DNA of 13,172 bases from Kiritimatiellota bacterium (GTDB lineage: Bacteria > Verrucomicrobiota > Kiritimatiellia > RFP12 > UBA1067): contig WRML01000021.1 of assembly GCA_009777165.1 (NCBI GenBank), forward strand, positions 1-13,172. Direction: 5' to 3'. Positions within the stretch are counted from its first letter, which is position 1. Each line of letters starts with the position of its first letter. A program made the translations under genes and the position numbers. Positions 6,153 through 13,172 of the stretch are shown in pieces. A model generated the notes under the pieces. The model had not been told where the DNA came from, did not search any database, and worked only from the letters and a program-made list of their open reading frames with translations.

Positions 6153-7280
6153 ATGTTGTACTGGCTTGAATGGTTTTATGGATTAAGGGTGTTGTGGGGG
6201 CCGTTCCGTTTGCTGGGCTCGCACATGATTCTTCTTGCGGCCGGCACGCTGGCGGCGGGGTTTGTCATCTGGTGGCTCCTGCCGAGATATCGCCACCGCT
6301 TGCCGACCGACAAGGGTAAGATGCTCGCGCCGGACGGCGGCATGAAGTCCATCGGGAAGCCCACGGGCGCGGGGATGTTGCTGTCCCTGCTCGTCCTGCC
6401 CATCACCCTGCTGTGCGTGCCGCTGTGGTTGCCGGAATACGGCATCCTCGTGTGCCTCTACCTCTGCATGACATGTGGGTTCCTGGACGACAAGAGCATC
6501 CTTCCGTGGGGCGAGGTCAAAAAAGGCCTGCTCGATTTGGCGGTGGCGCTTGCCACGGCTTCGTTCATCTACTGGATGCAGGGGGGGGGGCTGTGGCTGC
6601 CGTTTGTCAAGGATGAGATTGTCCTGTCGCCGTGGCTGTACATCCCCGGGGCGGCCGTCCTGCTCTGGGTCACGATCAACGCGACCAACTGTTCGGACGG
6701 CGTTGACGGGCTCGCCGGGACGCTGACGCTCTTCTCGCTGTTTGCGCTGGTCGCGCTGCTCTACGGGGTGGTCGGCTATTTCCCCATTGCGGACTACCTG
6801 CTAATCCCGCACAATGCGGCGGGGGCGCGCTGGGCGATTCTGGTCGCGATTTATGCGGGCGCGCTGGCGGGTTACCTCTGGCACAACGCCGAGCCAAGCC
6901 GCGTGCTGATGGGCGACGCGGGCTCGCGCCTGTTCGGGATGCTGGTCGGCGTGGCCGTGCTGGTCGCCGGGAACCCGTTCCTGATCATCGTCGTCTCGCC
7001 CGTCGTCCTCGTCAACGGCGGCACTGGGCTGTTCAAACTGAGCCTTCTGCGGATGCTGCGCCGCATCGGGTTTGACGTACGCCCTACGCACACGCTCAAA
7101 GAGGAGGAGGCCACCGGGCAGCACGTCATCATCCGCGCACTCCACAGCATCCGCTTCCCGCTCCACGACCACTGCCGCAAGAATCTCGAATGGAGCAACG
7201 CGCAGGTGCTGATGCGCTTCACGCTCATGCAAGCGTTCCTCACGCCGATACTATTCGTCATCCTCATTAAGATTCGTTAG
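6153..7280 (+). CDS. mraY: MraY-family phospho-sugar transferase (phospho-N-acetylmuramoyl-pentapeptide-transferase or paralog)
   Basis: Enzymes of this family move a phospho-sugar from a UDP-sugar to undecaprenyl phosphate in the inner membrane; MraY makes lipid I for peptidoglycan. The 375-residue product has about ten membrane helices and the family motifs in order: GFLDDKS (Asp112, Asp113), TNCSDGVDGLAG (178-189), HNAEPSRVLMGDAGS (244-258), and a C-terminal PLHDH with WSNAQVLMRF (337-356). The last is the MraY-specific end rather than that of WecA, but the usual His triplet is His-Asp-His and the usual PTMGG is GKPTGAG. The ATG at 6153 has GTGAGGAAA upstream and gives the normal family length; a longer open frame reaching back to 5925 crosses the repeat and is ignored. 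It is not in a cell-division cluster but beside envelope glycan and sorting genes, so a paralog acting in another glycan pathway is a real alternative. A run of ten G lies in frame at 6580-6590. Confidence 0.85.
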   Translation: MLYWLEWFYGLRVLWGPFRLLGSHMILLAAGTLAAGFVIWWLLPRYRHRLPTDKGKMLAPDGGMKSIGKPTGAGMLLSLLVLPITLLCVPLWLPEYGILVCLYLCMTCGFLDDKSILPWGEVKKGLLDLAVALATASFIYWMQGGGLWLPFVKDEIVLSPWLYIPGAAVLLWVTINATNCSDGVDGLAGTLTLFSLFALVALLYGVVGYFPIADYLLIPHNAAGARWAILVAIYAGALAGYLWHNAEPSRVLMGDAGSRLFGMLVGVAVLVAGNPFLIIVVSPVVLVNGGTGLFKLSLLRMLRRIGFDVRPTHTLKEEEATGQHVIIRALHSIRFPLHDHCRKNLEWSNAQVLMRFTLMQAFLTPILFVILIKIR

Positions 7281-7299
7281 GTTTCACTTATGACACAGC

Positions 7300-7356
7300 G
7301 TTTCACAGAGAATGCACAGAGGAACACAGAGAATACAAAAAACACCTCTGTGAAAC
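7300..7356 (+). promoter_or_regulatory. 11-bp inverted repeat with a 35-base spacer
   Basis: GTTTCACAGAG (7300-7310) and CTCTGTGAAAC (7346-7356) are perfect complements. The spacer repeats the theme (CACAGAGGAACACAGAG). The structure fills the gap between the mraY-like gene and the ferredoxin gene; after the second arm come CAAAA and the AGAGG ribosome-binding site. It could be an attenuator, a weak terminator, or an operator; the sequence does not decide. Confidence 0.45.
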
Positions 7357-7372
7357 AAAAACAGAGGTTGTT

Positions 7373-8074
7373 ATGACAGGTATTTTACTCAGGCTAGGCT
7401 CCCGCGACGTACTCGCGCCCGACAGCCGCGAGCAGGTCGCGGCACACGCCCGCATCGCGCCCGACAGCGTCATCGAAATCGGTGACCTCGCCAAACGCGC
7501 CTTTGAGAAAGACACCCGTGCGCTCGCGGAGATGTTCGCACGCGACCGCGAATATGTCATCGGCTGCTCCCGTCCCCGCGCCGCGCAAGCACTGCTCGAC
7601 TACGCGGGTGTTGACGTGCGTGCGCTCCGCATCATCTGGCTCCCGCTGCCGTTCGACCGCGAGGCTTTGCAAGGGGGATACGGTATGCCGTGGTTCCCGG
7701 TGATTGACCGCGCACGGTGCTCGGGGTGCGGGGTATGCGCGGACTACTGCCTGTTCGCGGTGTATGCGGTGGAGCGGGCGTTACCGCCGGGCCAAAAAAT
7801 CCGCGTGGTGAAGCCGCAGTATTGCAAGGTCGGGTGCCCCGCCTGTGCGCGGCTGTGCCCGACGGGCGCGCTCATTTTCCCTTTCTGCCACGAGCCTGCG
7901 CTGAACGGCGAAATTCCCGACCCCCAGCCGCGCAGCACCGAAGACGCATTCGCCGCGCTCGGCGACGACCCCATGCGTGTGTTGGCGGAGCGCCAGAACC
8001 GGCAACGCCTCATTGACCCCTCGAAGTTTGAACACGCGGAACAAGACCGTATCACGTTCTCGGGTGTCTTGTGA
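7373..8074 (+). CDS. 4Fe-4S ferredoxin-domain protein
   Basis: This 233-residue soluble protein has two iron-sulfur ligand sets in its second half: Cys116-x2-Cys119-x2-Cys122-x3-Cys126 (CSGCGVCADYC) and Cys151-x3-Cys155-x2-Cys158-x3-Cys162 (CKVGCPACARLC). It should bind two 4Fe-4S clusters. The N-terminal 105 residues are a separate alpha/beta-like domain that I do not recognise, with one Cys (Cys65) in an IGCSRPRAA segment. The C-terminal 60 residues are hydrophilic. AGAGG at 7363-7367 lies five bases before the ATG. The stop overlaps an in-frame ATG of the next gene (TGATG at 8072-8076), so the two are probably translated together. It may donate electrons to, or regulate, an unknown partner; no redox enzyme is encoded in the window. 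Confidence 0.85.
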   Translation: MTGILLRLGSRDVLAPDSREQVAAHARIAPDSVIEIGDLAKRAFEKDTRALAEMFARDREYVIGCSRPRAAQALLDYAGVDVRALRIIWLPLPFDREALQGGYGMPWFPVIDRARCSGCGVCADYCLFAVYAVERALPPGQKIRVVKPQYCKVGCPACARLCPTGALIFPFCHEPALNGEIPDPQPRSTEDAFAALGDDPMRVLAERQNRQRLIDPSKFEHAEQDRITFSGVL

Positions 8075-8091
8075 TGGAAAGGAACGAAAGG

Positions 8092-9783
8092 ATGAAGCGA
8101 AAGACCGTGTTAAGGCTTGGCATGATGTGGGGTTGCGTCGCGGCGGTTTGCGTGTTTGCGTTCTGCTTCCGCGCCGCGAGGCTAGAGGCGCGCGTGATGC
8201 ACAACGATGAGGCGAACCAAGCGGTACGCGCAGGGATCCTACTGGAGGAGGGGGTCTATCACTATGACCCGAGCGACCACCACGGGCCTGTGATGTATTA
8301 CGCCGCAATCCCGTTCTGCAGGGCCACGGCAAAGACGTTCGCGGAGACGACGGAGTGGAATTACCGTATGGTGCCGGTGGTGTTCAGCCTGATGACGCTC
8401 GTGCTGATGATGGGGCTGTATTCGTCTGACCGCAGAAACGTGTTCACGCATCCGATGGGCGTGTTGACCGCGATTGCCTTGACCGCGCTCTCGCCCGCGA
8501 TGAATTATTACAGTCGCTTTTTTATTCAGGAATCCATGTTCGTCACGTTCCTGACGGGGATGCTGGTGTGCGCCGTGCAGTATGTCCGGGGGGGGGGCGG
8601 CACGTGCAGGGGGGCGTGGATGGCGGGCGGGTTCGGGATGTTCCTCGGGCTGGCAATCGCCACGAAGGAGACGGTTGTGCTGTCCGTGACGGCGGCAGGG
8701 GTCGCGGCGCTCTGCGTGTGCGGGTACCGCCGCCTGCTGAACGCATGGAACACCCGCGACTTCCTGATCATGCTGGGCGTGACGGTCCTGGTGATGGTCC
8801 TTTTCTTCACGTCGTTCTTCACCCACCCGAAGGGCCTCTACGACGCGGTGTTTGGGACGGTCGGGTCCTACGTTCACCGGGCGGGCGTGGACGACCACCG
8901 TAACCCGTGGGACTTCTACCTGAAACTGCTGTTCTGGCACCGGTACGGCCCCCCCCTCGCCTGGCCCAAGGATGTGGGGATACTCGGCGCCATCCGCAGG
9001 TGGCACGAGACCGGGCGTGTCTGGAGCGAGGCGGGGGTGCTGGTACTGCCCGCGCTGCTTGCGGTCGTCATGGCGTTTGTCAGGAGAGGAGAGCGGGGCG
9101 AGAGGACACTGAACCGTTCTCCTTTCGCCTTGCGCTGGGTCCGGTTTATCGCCATGTACACGATTGCGCTGACCGTCCTCTACAGCGCGATCCCATACAA
9201 GACGCCGTGGTGTGTGCTCTCCTTCCTGCACGGGTACATTGTGTTGGCGGGGGTGGGGGTCGGCCTGGTGTGGGAGTGGCAGGGGCGTCTCCCGTGGGTT
9301 TGGAGGGGGGGGACAATCGCCGGGATTGTCCTGCTTCTGGTATGTGGGGGGTGGTATCAGAAAGCGCAATCCGAGCGTGCCTGTTTCAGCCTCGCCGCTG
9401 ACATCCGCAACCCCTTCGTCTATGCGCACACGAGGACGGACTTCATGGATTTCGTGGCGGTCATCGTCGGTGCCGCAGAGGAGGCCCAAGGGCTTGACAC
9501 GCCAATCGCCGTGGCGGCCCCCTCGACGGACATCTGGCCCTTGCCGTGGTATCTCCGCGCCTACACGCAGGTGGGGTATTGGACAACCATCACGGAGAGC
9601 GTCGAGGCGATCGCGGCGTTTGACCCAGCGATCCTGATTGTCGAATCCAGCCAACGGGATTTCGCCTACGACCGGTTCGGCAAGGGGAAGCAGGTGACCG
9701 ACTACGGCTACGGCATCCGCCCGGGTGTCCGGCTGAACGTGCTGTTACCCGCGTCTGTACCCCCCCCCGAACCCGGGATTTGA
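8092..9783 (+). CDS. TIGR03663-family (Agl23-like) GT-C-type membrane protein
   Basis: The product has 563 residues, about ten membrane helices and a C-terminal soluble part of about 130 residues. It shows the invariant features described for TIGR03663: a DE dipeptide in the first periplasmic loop (HNDEANQ, Asp39-Glu40) and an HGP tripeptide (His64-Pro66), both in a PMT/GT39-like N-terminal context. Relatives are proposed to act with lipid-linked sugars as glycosyltransferases or flippase-associated proteins; the exact reaction is not known. I chose the ATG at 8092 because AAAGGA (8078-8083) sits eight bases upstream; the ATG at 8074, which overlaps the ferredoxin stop, would add six residues. 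The protein ends in SVPPPEPGI next to a run of nine C (9760-9768). G/C runs also occur at 8588-8597, 8949-8956 and 9305-9312, all in frame. Convergent with the gene that ends at 9858. Confidence 0.85.
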   Translation: MKRKTVLRLGMMWGCVAAVCVFAFCFRAARLEARVMHNDEANQAVRAGILLEEGVYHYDPSDHHGPVMYYAAIPFCRATAKTFAETTEWNYRMVPVVFSLMTLVLMMGLYSSDRRNVFTHPMGVLTAIALTALSPAMNYYSRFFIQESMFVTFLTGMLVCAVQYVRGGGGTCRGAWMAGGFGMFLGLAIATKETVVLSVTAAGVAALCVCGYRRLLNAWNTRDFLIMLGVTVLVMVLFFTSFFTHPKGLYDAVFGTVGSYVHRAGVDDHRNPWDFYLKLLFWHRYGPPLAWPKDVGILGAIRRWHETGRVWSEAGVLVLPALLAVVMAFVRRGERGERTLNRSPFALRWVRFIAMYTIALTVLYSAIPYKTPWCVLSFLHGYIVLAGVGVGLVWEWQGRLPWVWRGGTIAGIVLLLVCGGWYQKAQSERACFSLAADIRNPFVYAHTRTDFMDFVAVIVGAAEEAQGLDTPIAVAAPSTDIWPLPWYLRAYTQVGYWTTITESVEAIAAFDPAILIVESSQRDFAYDRFGKGKQVTDYGYGIRPGVRLNVLLPASVPPPEPGI

Positions 9784-9848
9784 ATCGCCGCCTTTGCCCG
9801 GGTCAACGACAGGCTCAGCAGCGCGATCGCCACCCGAAACGCAAACAG
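9708..9848 (-). pseudogene. Signal-peptide-like gene fragment downstream of the LamG protein
   Basis: On the minus strand AGGAG (9853-9857) immediately follows the stop of the large LamG gene. It is followed by a frame beginning CTG (9846-9848), or GTG at 9831-9833. The frame encodes a hydrophobic, signal-peptide-like start (FRVAIALLSLSLTRAKA, then AIQIPGSGGG). After about 25 residues the frame enters the antisense of the preceding membrane-protein gene and stops at 9708. This looks like the start of a lost secreted-protein gene, cut at or near the poly-C run at 9760-9768. Chance cannot be excluded for so short a frame. Confidence 0.3.
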
Positions 9849-9857
9849 CGTGCTCCT

Positions 9858-12800
9858 TTACTTAAGCATCAAGCGTGTGCCTCGCGCGAGTTTAATATTC
9901 ACGCGGTAGGCGGACGGGTCGAGGAGGAAGGCGGCACCGTTGACACCCCCGGTCAGTGTCCAGCCGGTGGGGTCGGGCGCGTTGCCGTCACCATCGTGCC
10001 AGCCGGTCCCGCCCTGCAGGATCGCGAGCATCGCGCTGCCCTTGACCTCCCTCATTCCATACGCGGTGACGTTCAGATCCTCCAGCACAAGCTGTCCGGT
10101 CGCGGCGACGAGCGGGCGAAAGCCGCCGCTATAGTCAACCTCCAGGCTTGCGCCTTGCCGCATGGTCAGGTCGCCGTCAATGGTCAGCTGGTGATCCGTC
10201 GCCCAGAGCCGGCCGCCCATGACCACATCGCCCCAGACCGTGCCGGCACCGAACAGGGCACCCGGCATGAGGAGGGGGGTCGCGTTGCGCACGTCGAGCA
10301 CGGCTCCGGCACAGACCTCGACATGTTCCGTACCGTCGGGTTCAGGCGGACGGGGGGTGATCCATTTCGCGGTCAGATGATCCACCAGCACCTGGTACTG
10401 GTCAGGCGAGAGCGCGTAGTCGAACAGCAGCACTTCCGCCACGTCGCCGTTGTACCATTCGTTGAGCGGGTTGCTGCCTTCGGTGCGGCTGCCGATGGCG
10501 AGGCGGTTCGCGTTGAACGCGCCGCTGCTCTCCCACGCCGCCGTGCACAGGTTCGTCCCGTCCTGGATCATGCGGTGCGAGAAGCCGTCGAACCGCGAGA
10601 TGAGGCACGTCGGCGTTTCCGGGACGATGTTGGTGCAGACGGACCACGCCCTGCCAGAGCGGTGGGTCTGCCACCGTTCCCCGTTGCTGGCCGCATAGAT
10701 GAGCGTCGCGCCGTCCGTGTTGCTATGGTCGGCGTCCTGGTCCTTCCATGTCGCGAGCAGACGGCCGTTCTCGACCTGATCCGTGCGCGGCCTCATCATG
10801 GCGACGGCGGTGACGGCGGTGGTGGTGAGCGCATAGCCGGAGTCGCACATCAGCATCTGGTTCGGCAGGGCATCCTTGTCGAAGCGCAGGACGGGCAGGC
10901 CGTTCATGCCGTCGGCGATCCACACGGGGCCGTCGCATCCCGGCGGCGGCGTGAACACGGCCGCGTGGTTGTTGCGGTTCGTCCACGCCATGACGAGCCC
11001 GTCGGGCGCGACCGCCAGCGTGTCCGTTGCCGACGCGTCGAGCCAGACAAGCGCACTGTCCTGCAAATCCTGCACCGTGGTCGCGTGCGCGTCGGGGTAC
11101 CACTTCTCGCGCAGGTAGTCGCGGAGGGTCGCGGCCTCGGCCGGGGTGACGGCGCGGTTATAGACCAGCACCTCCGCCACGTCGCCCGACAGGAAGCGTG
11201 TCGCGAAGATCAGTCTCGCGGGTGGCTCGCTCGGGTCATCCGGGTCCGGGTAGTCCTCCTGCCGCGCGCCGATCAGGAGGCGGTCCGCGCCGAACGTCTC
11301 AGTGGACGGCATGGGCGCGCTACAGATGTTCCCATCCAGCTCAGCCGTATGGAAAAGGCCGTCGAAACGGGACATCAGCGTGAACGGCGTGCGGAACGGC
11401 ACGTCATTCACGACACCCTTTTCCCCGCCCGCGCGGAACGCCCCCCACCTGTCAGGCCCGCCGGAGCGGGCGATCATGACCACCGCGTTCTCGGTACCGT
11501 TGTAATCCACCCGGTCGTGCTGCATGACCGAGAGCAGTCCCGCGTTCTCCCAGTTGTCCCTGTCGACGCGCACGACCGCGAACGCGGTCAGGAACGCGCC
11601 CGTGTTCGTGTAGCCGGAGACCATCATCAGCGCGTTGCTCTTCGCGCGGTCGAAGCGCAACACGGGCAGCCCGTTCATGGCGTCCTCCACATACAGAGGC
11701 CCCTCGCACCCGGCCTGTGCGGGAATCTCCGCCACGGTGTGCGCGTTCAGGTTCTTGAGCGCGGTCACGGCCCCGAGCGCGTTCGTCGTCACCGACGTCT
11801 CGTCCGACGCGTCGAACCGCACGTCCGCCTCCGCGAGCAGGTCCCCGATGTCCCCTGTCCTGCGCCACTTCGTGTCCAGGTATTCCGTGACAGCCTCGAT
11901 TTCCTCCTGCGCCAGCGGGCAGTTGAAGACCATGATCTCATGCACGTCGCCGCTGAACGTGCGCAGCTCCTCGATGCGGTTCCCGACCCGCAGGCACGTC
12001 GCCTCGAACGCCACATCCCACATGATCGGGGGGTCCCCGAACGCGCCGTTCACCCGCATCGTGTGCTGCCCCTTATTGTAGCTGGACATCAGGACCGACA
12101 CCTTCTCGGGTTGCGCGCATCCGCTGCCTAGGCTCTTGTCGCCCTGATAGGCCTGCCAGGCGCCGTTGTACGCGAGGAAGACCGCGCACCCCACCCCGTT
12201 GAAGTCCGCCGTGCCCGACCGCGAGATGGAGGCGATCCCCGCGTACGGGAACTGCTCCTCGCGCGGCGTCACCACCGCGAACAGCGTCGCCGACCGCGAG
12301 CCGTTCATGTAGCCCTGTCCTTGCTGGATCTGCAGCGCGTTCGCCAGGGAAGAGTCGAAGCGCACCGCTGGCAGACCCCCCCCCTCGCCTGTCAGGTACA
12401 ACGGGTTCTGCCCCGTGATCGCCGGCACGAGCGCCGCCTCCGAATACAGGTTCGTCCACGCCAGCACCTCCCCCAGCGCGTTCGTCGAAATCGTCTCCAC
12501 GCGCGAGGCGTCGAACCGTACCGCCGCCCTGCTCAGCGTCGCCTCCACGGGAGGGCGGATGTCCCCACCCGCCATGGATCCAATACCCCATTTCGCGTTC
12601 AGGTACGCGAACACGAACCGCTCCTCCGCATCGGTCAGCACGCGGTTGTACAGCAGCACCTCCGCGATGTCCCCGTTGAGCGGGTAATTGAAGCCGTTGG
12701 CAGGCGCGGCACGGTTCGCGATCACCACGCGGTCCGCGTCGAAGGGGAACCCCACGCTCGCGTTCCAGCTGGTGTTCCCCTTCTGGCCGGGGTCATCCCG

Positions 12801-13172
12801 CGCGAGGCAGTGCGACGTGCCGTCGTACCGCGACATCAGGCAGACCGGCACTTCGGCCGGGATGAACAGGGCCCCCCCGTCCTCATCATCTCGGTACCCC
12901 TTCAGTCGGTGATAGGGGGGGCCCCCTTCGAACTGGAAGAAGACCGTCGCATGGGGGGTGTTGTAATCCTCCTCGCCGTCCTTGTAAATGGAGAGGAGCC
13001 CCGTAAATCCCGTCTGCGACAAACGCCGCTGCGCCACGACGAACGCCGTCGCGCAATTCGTGGTGTTGACGTAGCCCGACGCCATCACCATGCCCCTTGC
13101 CGTGTCGTTGGTGAAGCGTAGCGCGGGCCTCCCCCCCATCGCCTCCGACACCCACACGGGCCCCCCCCCGGG
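9858..13172 (-). CDS. Large secreted protein with tandem LamG-like modules (5' partial)
   Basis: The frame stays open to the window end. The GTG at 13157 is not the start: it encodes the Val of a GPVW segment that recurs at each module (GPLYV, GPVWI), so the gene begins outside the window. Numbering from that GTG, 1099 residues hold one partial and three full modules of 220-245 residues: 1-190, 211-432, 443-686 and 701-932. Each full module starts near V(R/W)(F/L)DAS with a TNALG-like turn, has GLPxxRFD, then LMSRFDG-like strands, and closes with GDVAEVLVYNR and YL..KW, the pattern of concanavalin-like LamG repeats in PVC surface proteins. Residues 940-1099 are beta-strand-rich (LTIDGDLTMRQGASLEV), like autotransporter-associated strand repeats. 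There is no hydrophobic sorting tail; the protein ends GTRLMLK. It probably binds or decorates the cell surface, perhaps glycans. The 74-base gap to the convergent gene shows no terminator. Confidence 0.88.
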   Translation of the reverse strand, partial: PGGGPVWVSEAMGGRPALRFTNDTARGMVMASGYVNTTNCATAFVVAQRRLSQTGFTGLLSIYKDGEEDYNTPHATVFFQFEGGPPYHRLKGYRDDEDGGALFIPAEVPVCLMSRYDGTSHCLARDDPGQKGNTSWNASVGFPFDADRVVIANRAAPANGFNYPLNGDIAEVLLYNRVLTDAEERFVFAYLNAKWGIGSMAGGDIRPPVEATLSRAAVRFDASRVETISTNALGEVLAWTNLYSEAALVPAITGQNPLYLTGEGGGLPAVRFDSSLANALQIQQGQGYMNGSRSATLFAVVTPREEQFPYAGIASISRSGTADFNGVGCAVFLAYNGAWQAYQGDKSLGSGCAQPEKVSVLMSSYNKGQHTMRVNGAFGDPPIMWDVAFEATCLRVGNRIEELRTFSGDVHEIMVFNCPLAQEEIEAVTEYLDTKWRRTGDIGDLLAEADVRFDASDETSVTTNALGAVTALKNLNAHTVAEIPAQAGCEGPLYVEDAMNGLPVLRFDRAKSNALMMVSGYTNTGAFLTAFAVVRVDRDNWENAGLLSVMQHDRVDYNGTENAVVMIARSGGPDRWGAFRAGGEKGVVNDVPFRTPFTLMSRFDGLFHTAELDGNICSAPMPSTETFGADRLLIGARQEDYPDPDDPSEPPARLIFATRFLSGDVAEVLVYNRAVTPAEAATLRDYLREKWYPDAHATTVQDLQDSALVWLDASATDTLAVAPDGLVMAWTNRNNHAAVFTPPPGCDGPVWIADGMNGLPVLRFDKDALPNQMLMCDSGYALTTTAVTAVAMMRPRTDQVENGRLLATWKDQDADHSNTDGATLIYAASNGERWQTHRSGRAWSVCTNIVPETPTCLISRFDGFSHRMIQDGTNLCTAAWESSGAFNANRLAIGSRTEGSNPLNEWYNGDVAEVLLFDYALSPDQYQVLVDHLTAKWITPRPPEPDGTEHVEVCAGAVLDVRNATPLLMPGALFGAGTVWGDVVMGGRLWATDHQLTIDGDLTMRQGASLEVDYSGGFRPLVAATGQLVLEDLNVTAYGMREVKGSAMLAILQGGTGWHDGDGNAPDPTGWTLTGGVNGAAFLLDPSAYRVNIKLARGTRLMLK

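Noticed and set aside
8239..9654. 471-codon minus-strand frame inside the Agl23-like gene
   Set aside because: It is antisense to a well-supported membrane protein, rich in Arg, His, Pro and Gln, and has no RBS or domain.
9768..9790. ATTCAAATCCCGG on the minus strand, like a tRNA T-loop
   Set aside because: The flanking bases do not form a T-stem, and no acceptor, D or anticodon arm can be built around it.
9780..12131. 783-codon plus-strand frame across the LamG gene
   Set aside because: Its length comes from GC bias; the opposite strand shows repeated modules conserved at the protein level.

Overview
The window is GC-rich bacterial DNA. Gene content, base composition and intergenic repeats fit a member of the PVC superphylum, most likely Kiritimatiellota or Lentisphaerota. 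The markers are a TIGR03663-type (Agl23-like) membrane protein, an exosortase, a large secreted protein of tandem LamG-like modules, and palindromic 'GGAGTGCGGCGGC...' elements between genes. This placement is inference; no rRNA or tRNA gene is present to confirm it. Both window ends lie in long G/C homopolymers and both end genes are cut off.

Region 1 (1-4155) is a same-strand run of exported-protein genes. It opens with the 3' part of a large surface protein that ends in a metzincin zinc-protease motif. Two paralogous secreted proteins follow; each carries a signal peptide and a C-terminal tail of motif, hydrophobic helix and basic residues, like an exosortase sorting signal. The junctions between genes are nearly the same sequence: the last codons (RNKLK), the stop, a GAGGT ribosome-binding site, then ATGAAAAAG. 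A 301-bp block that covers the sorting tail, stop, RBS and the first seven codons of the next gene is present twice at about 97% identity. After each copy, the 'next gene' is only a decapitated start run into a palindromic repeat element.

Region 2 (4156-5716) begins with an AT-rich leader holding small tandem repeats. It then encodes a 112-aa exported protein and an exosortase with intact Cys/Arg/His catalytic residues, 19 nt apart. Exosortase and tailed paralogs together look like an enzyme and its substrates.

Region 3 (5717-9783) carries a third palindromic element, then a MraY-family polyprenyl-phosphate sugar-phosphate transferase, a 4Fe-4S ferredoxin-domain protein, and an Agl23-like GT-C-type membrane protein almost overlapping it. 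These suggest envelope glycan synthesis beside the protein-sorting system.

Region 4 (9784-13172, minus strand) is the 3' part of a very large secreted protein made of at least four LamG-like modules and a beta-strand-rich C-terminus, convergent with the previous gene. A short signal-peptide-like fragment lies just downstream of its stop.

The best candidate for a new system is the exosortase with a divergent PPR(D/E)PGSRLW sorting tail carried on a duplicating C-terminal cassette.
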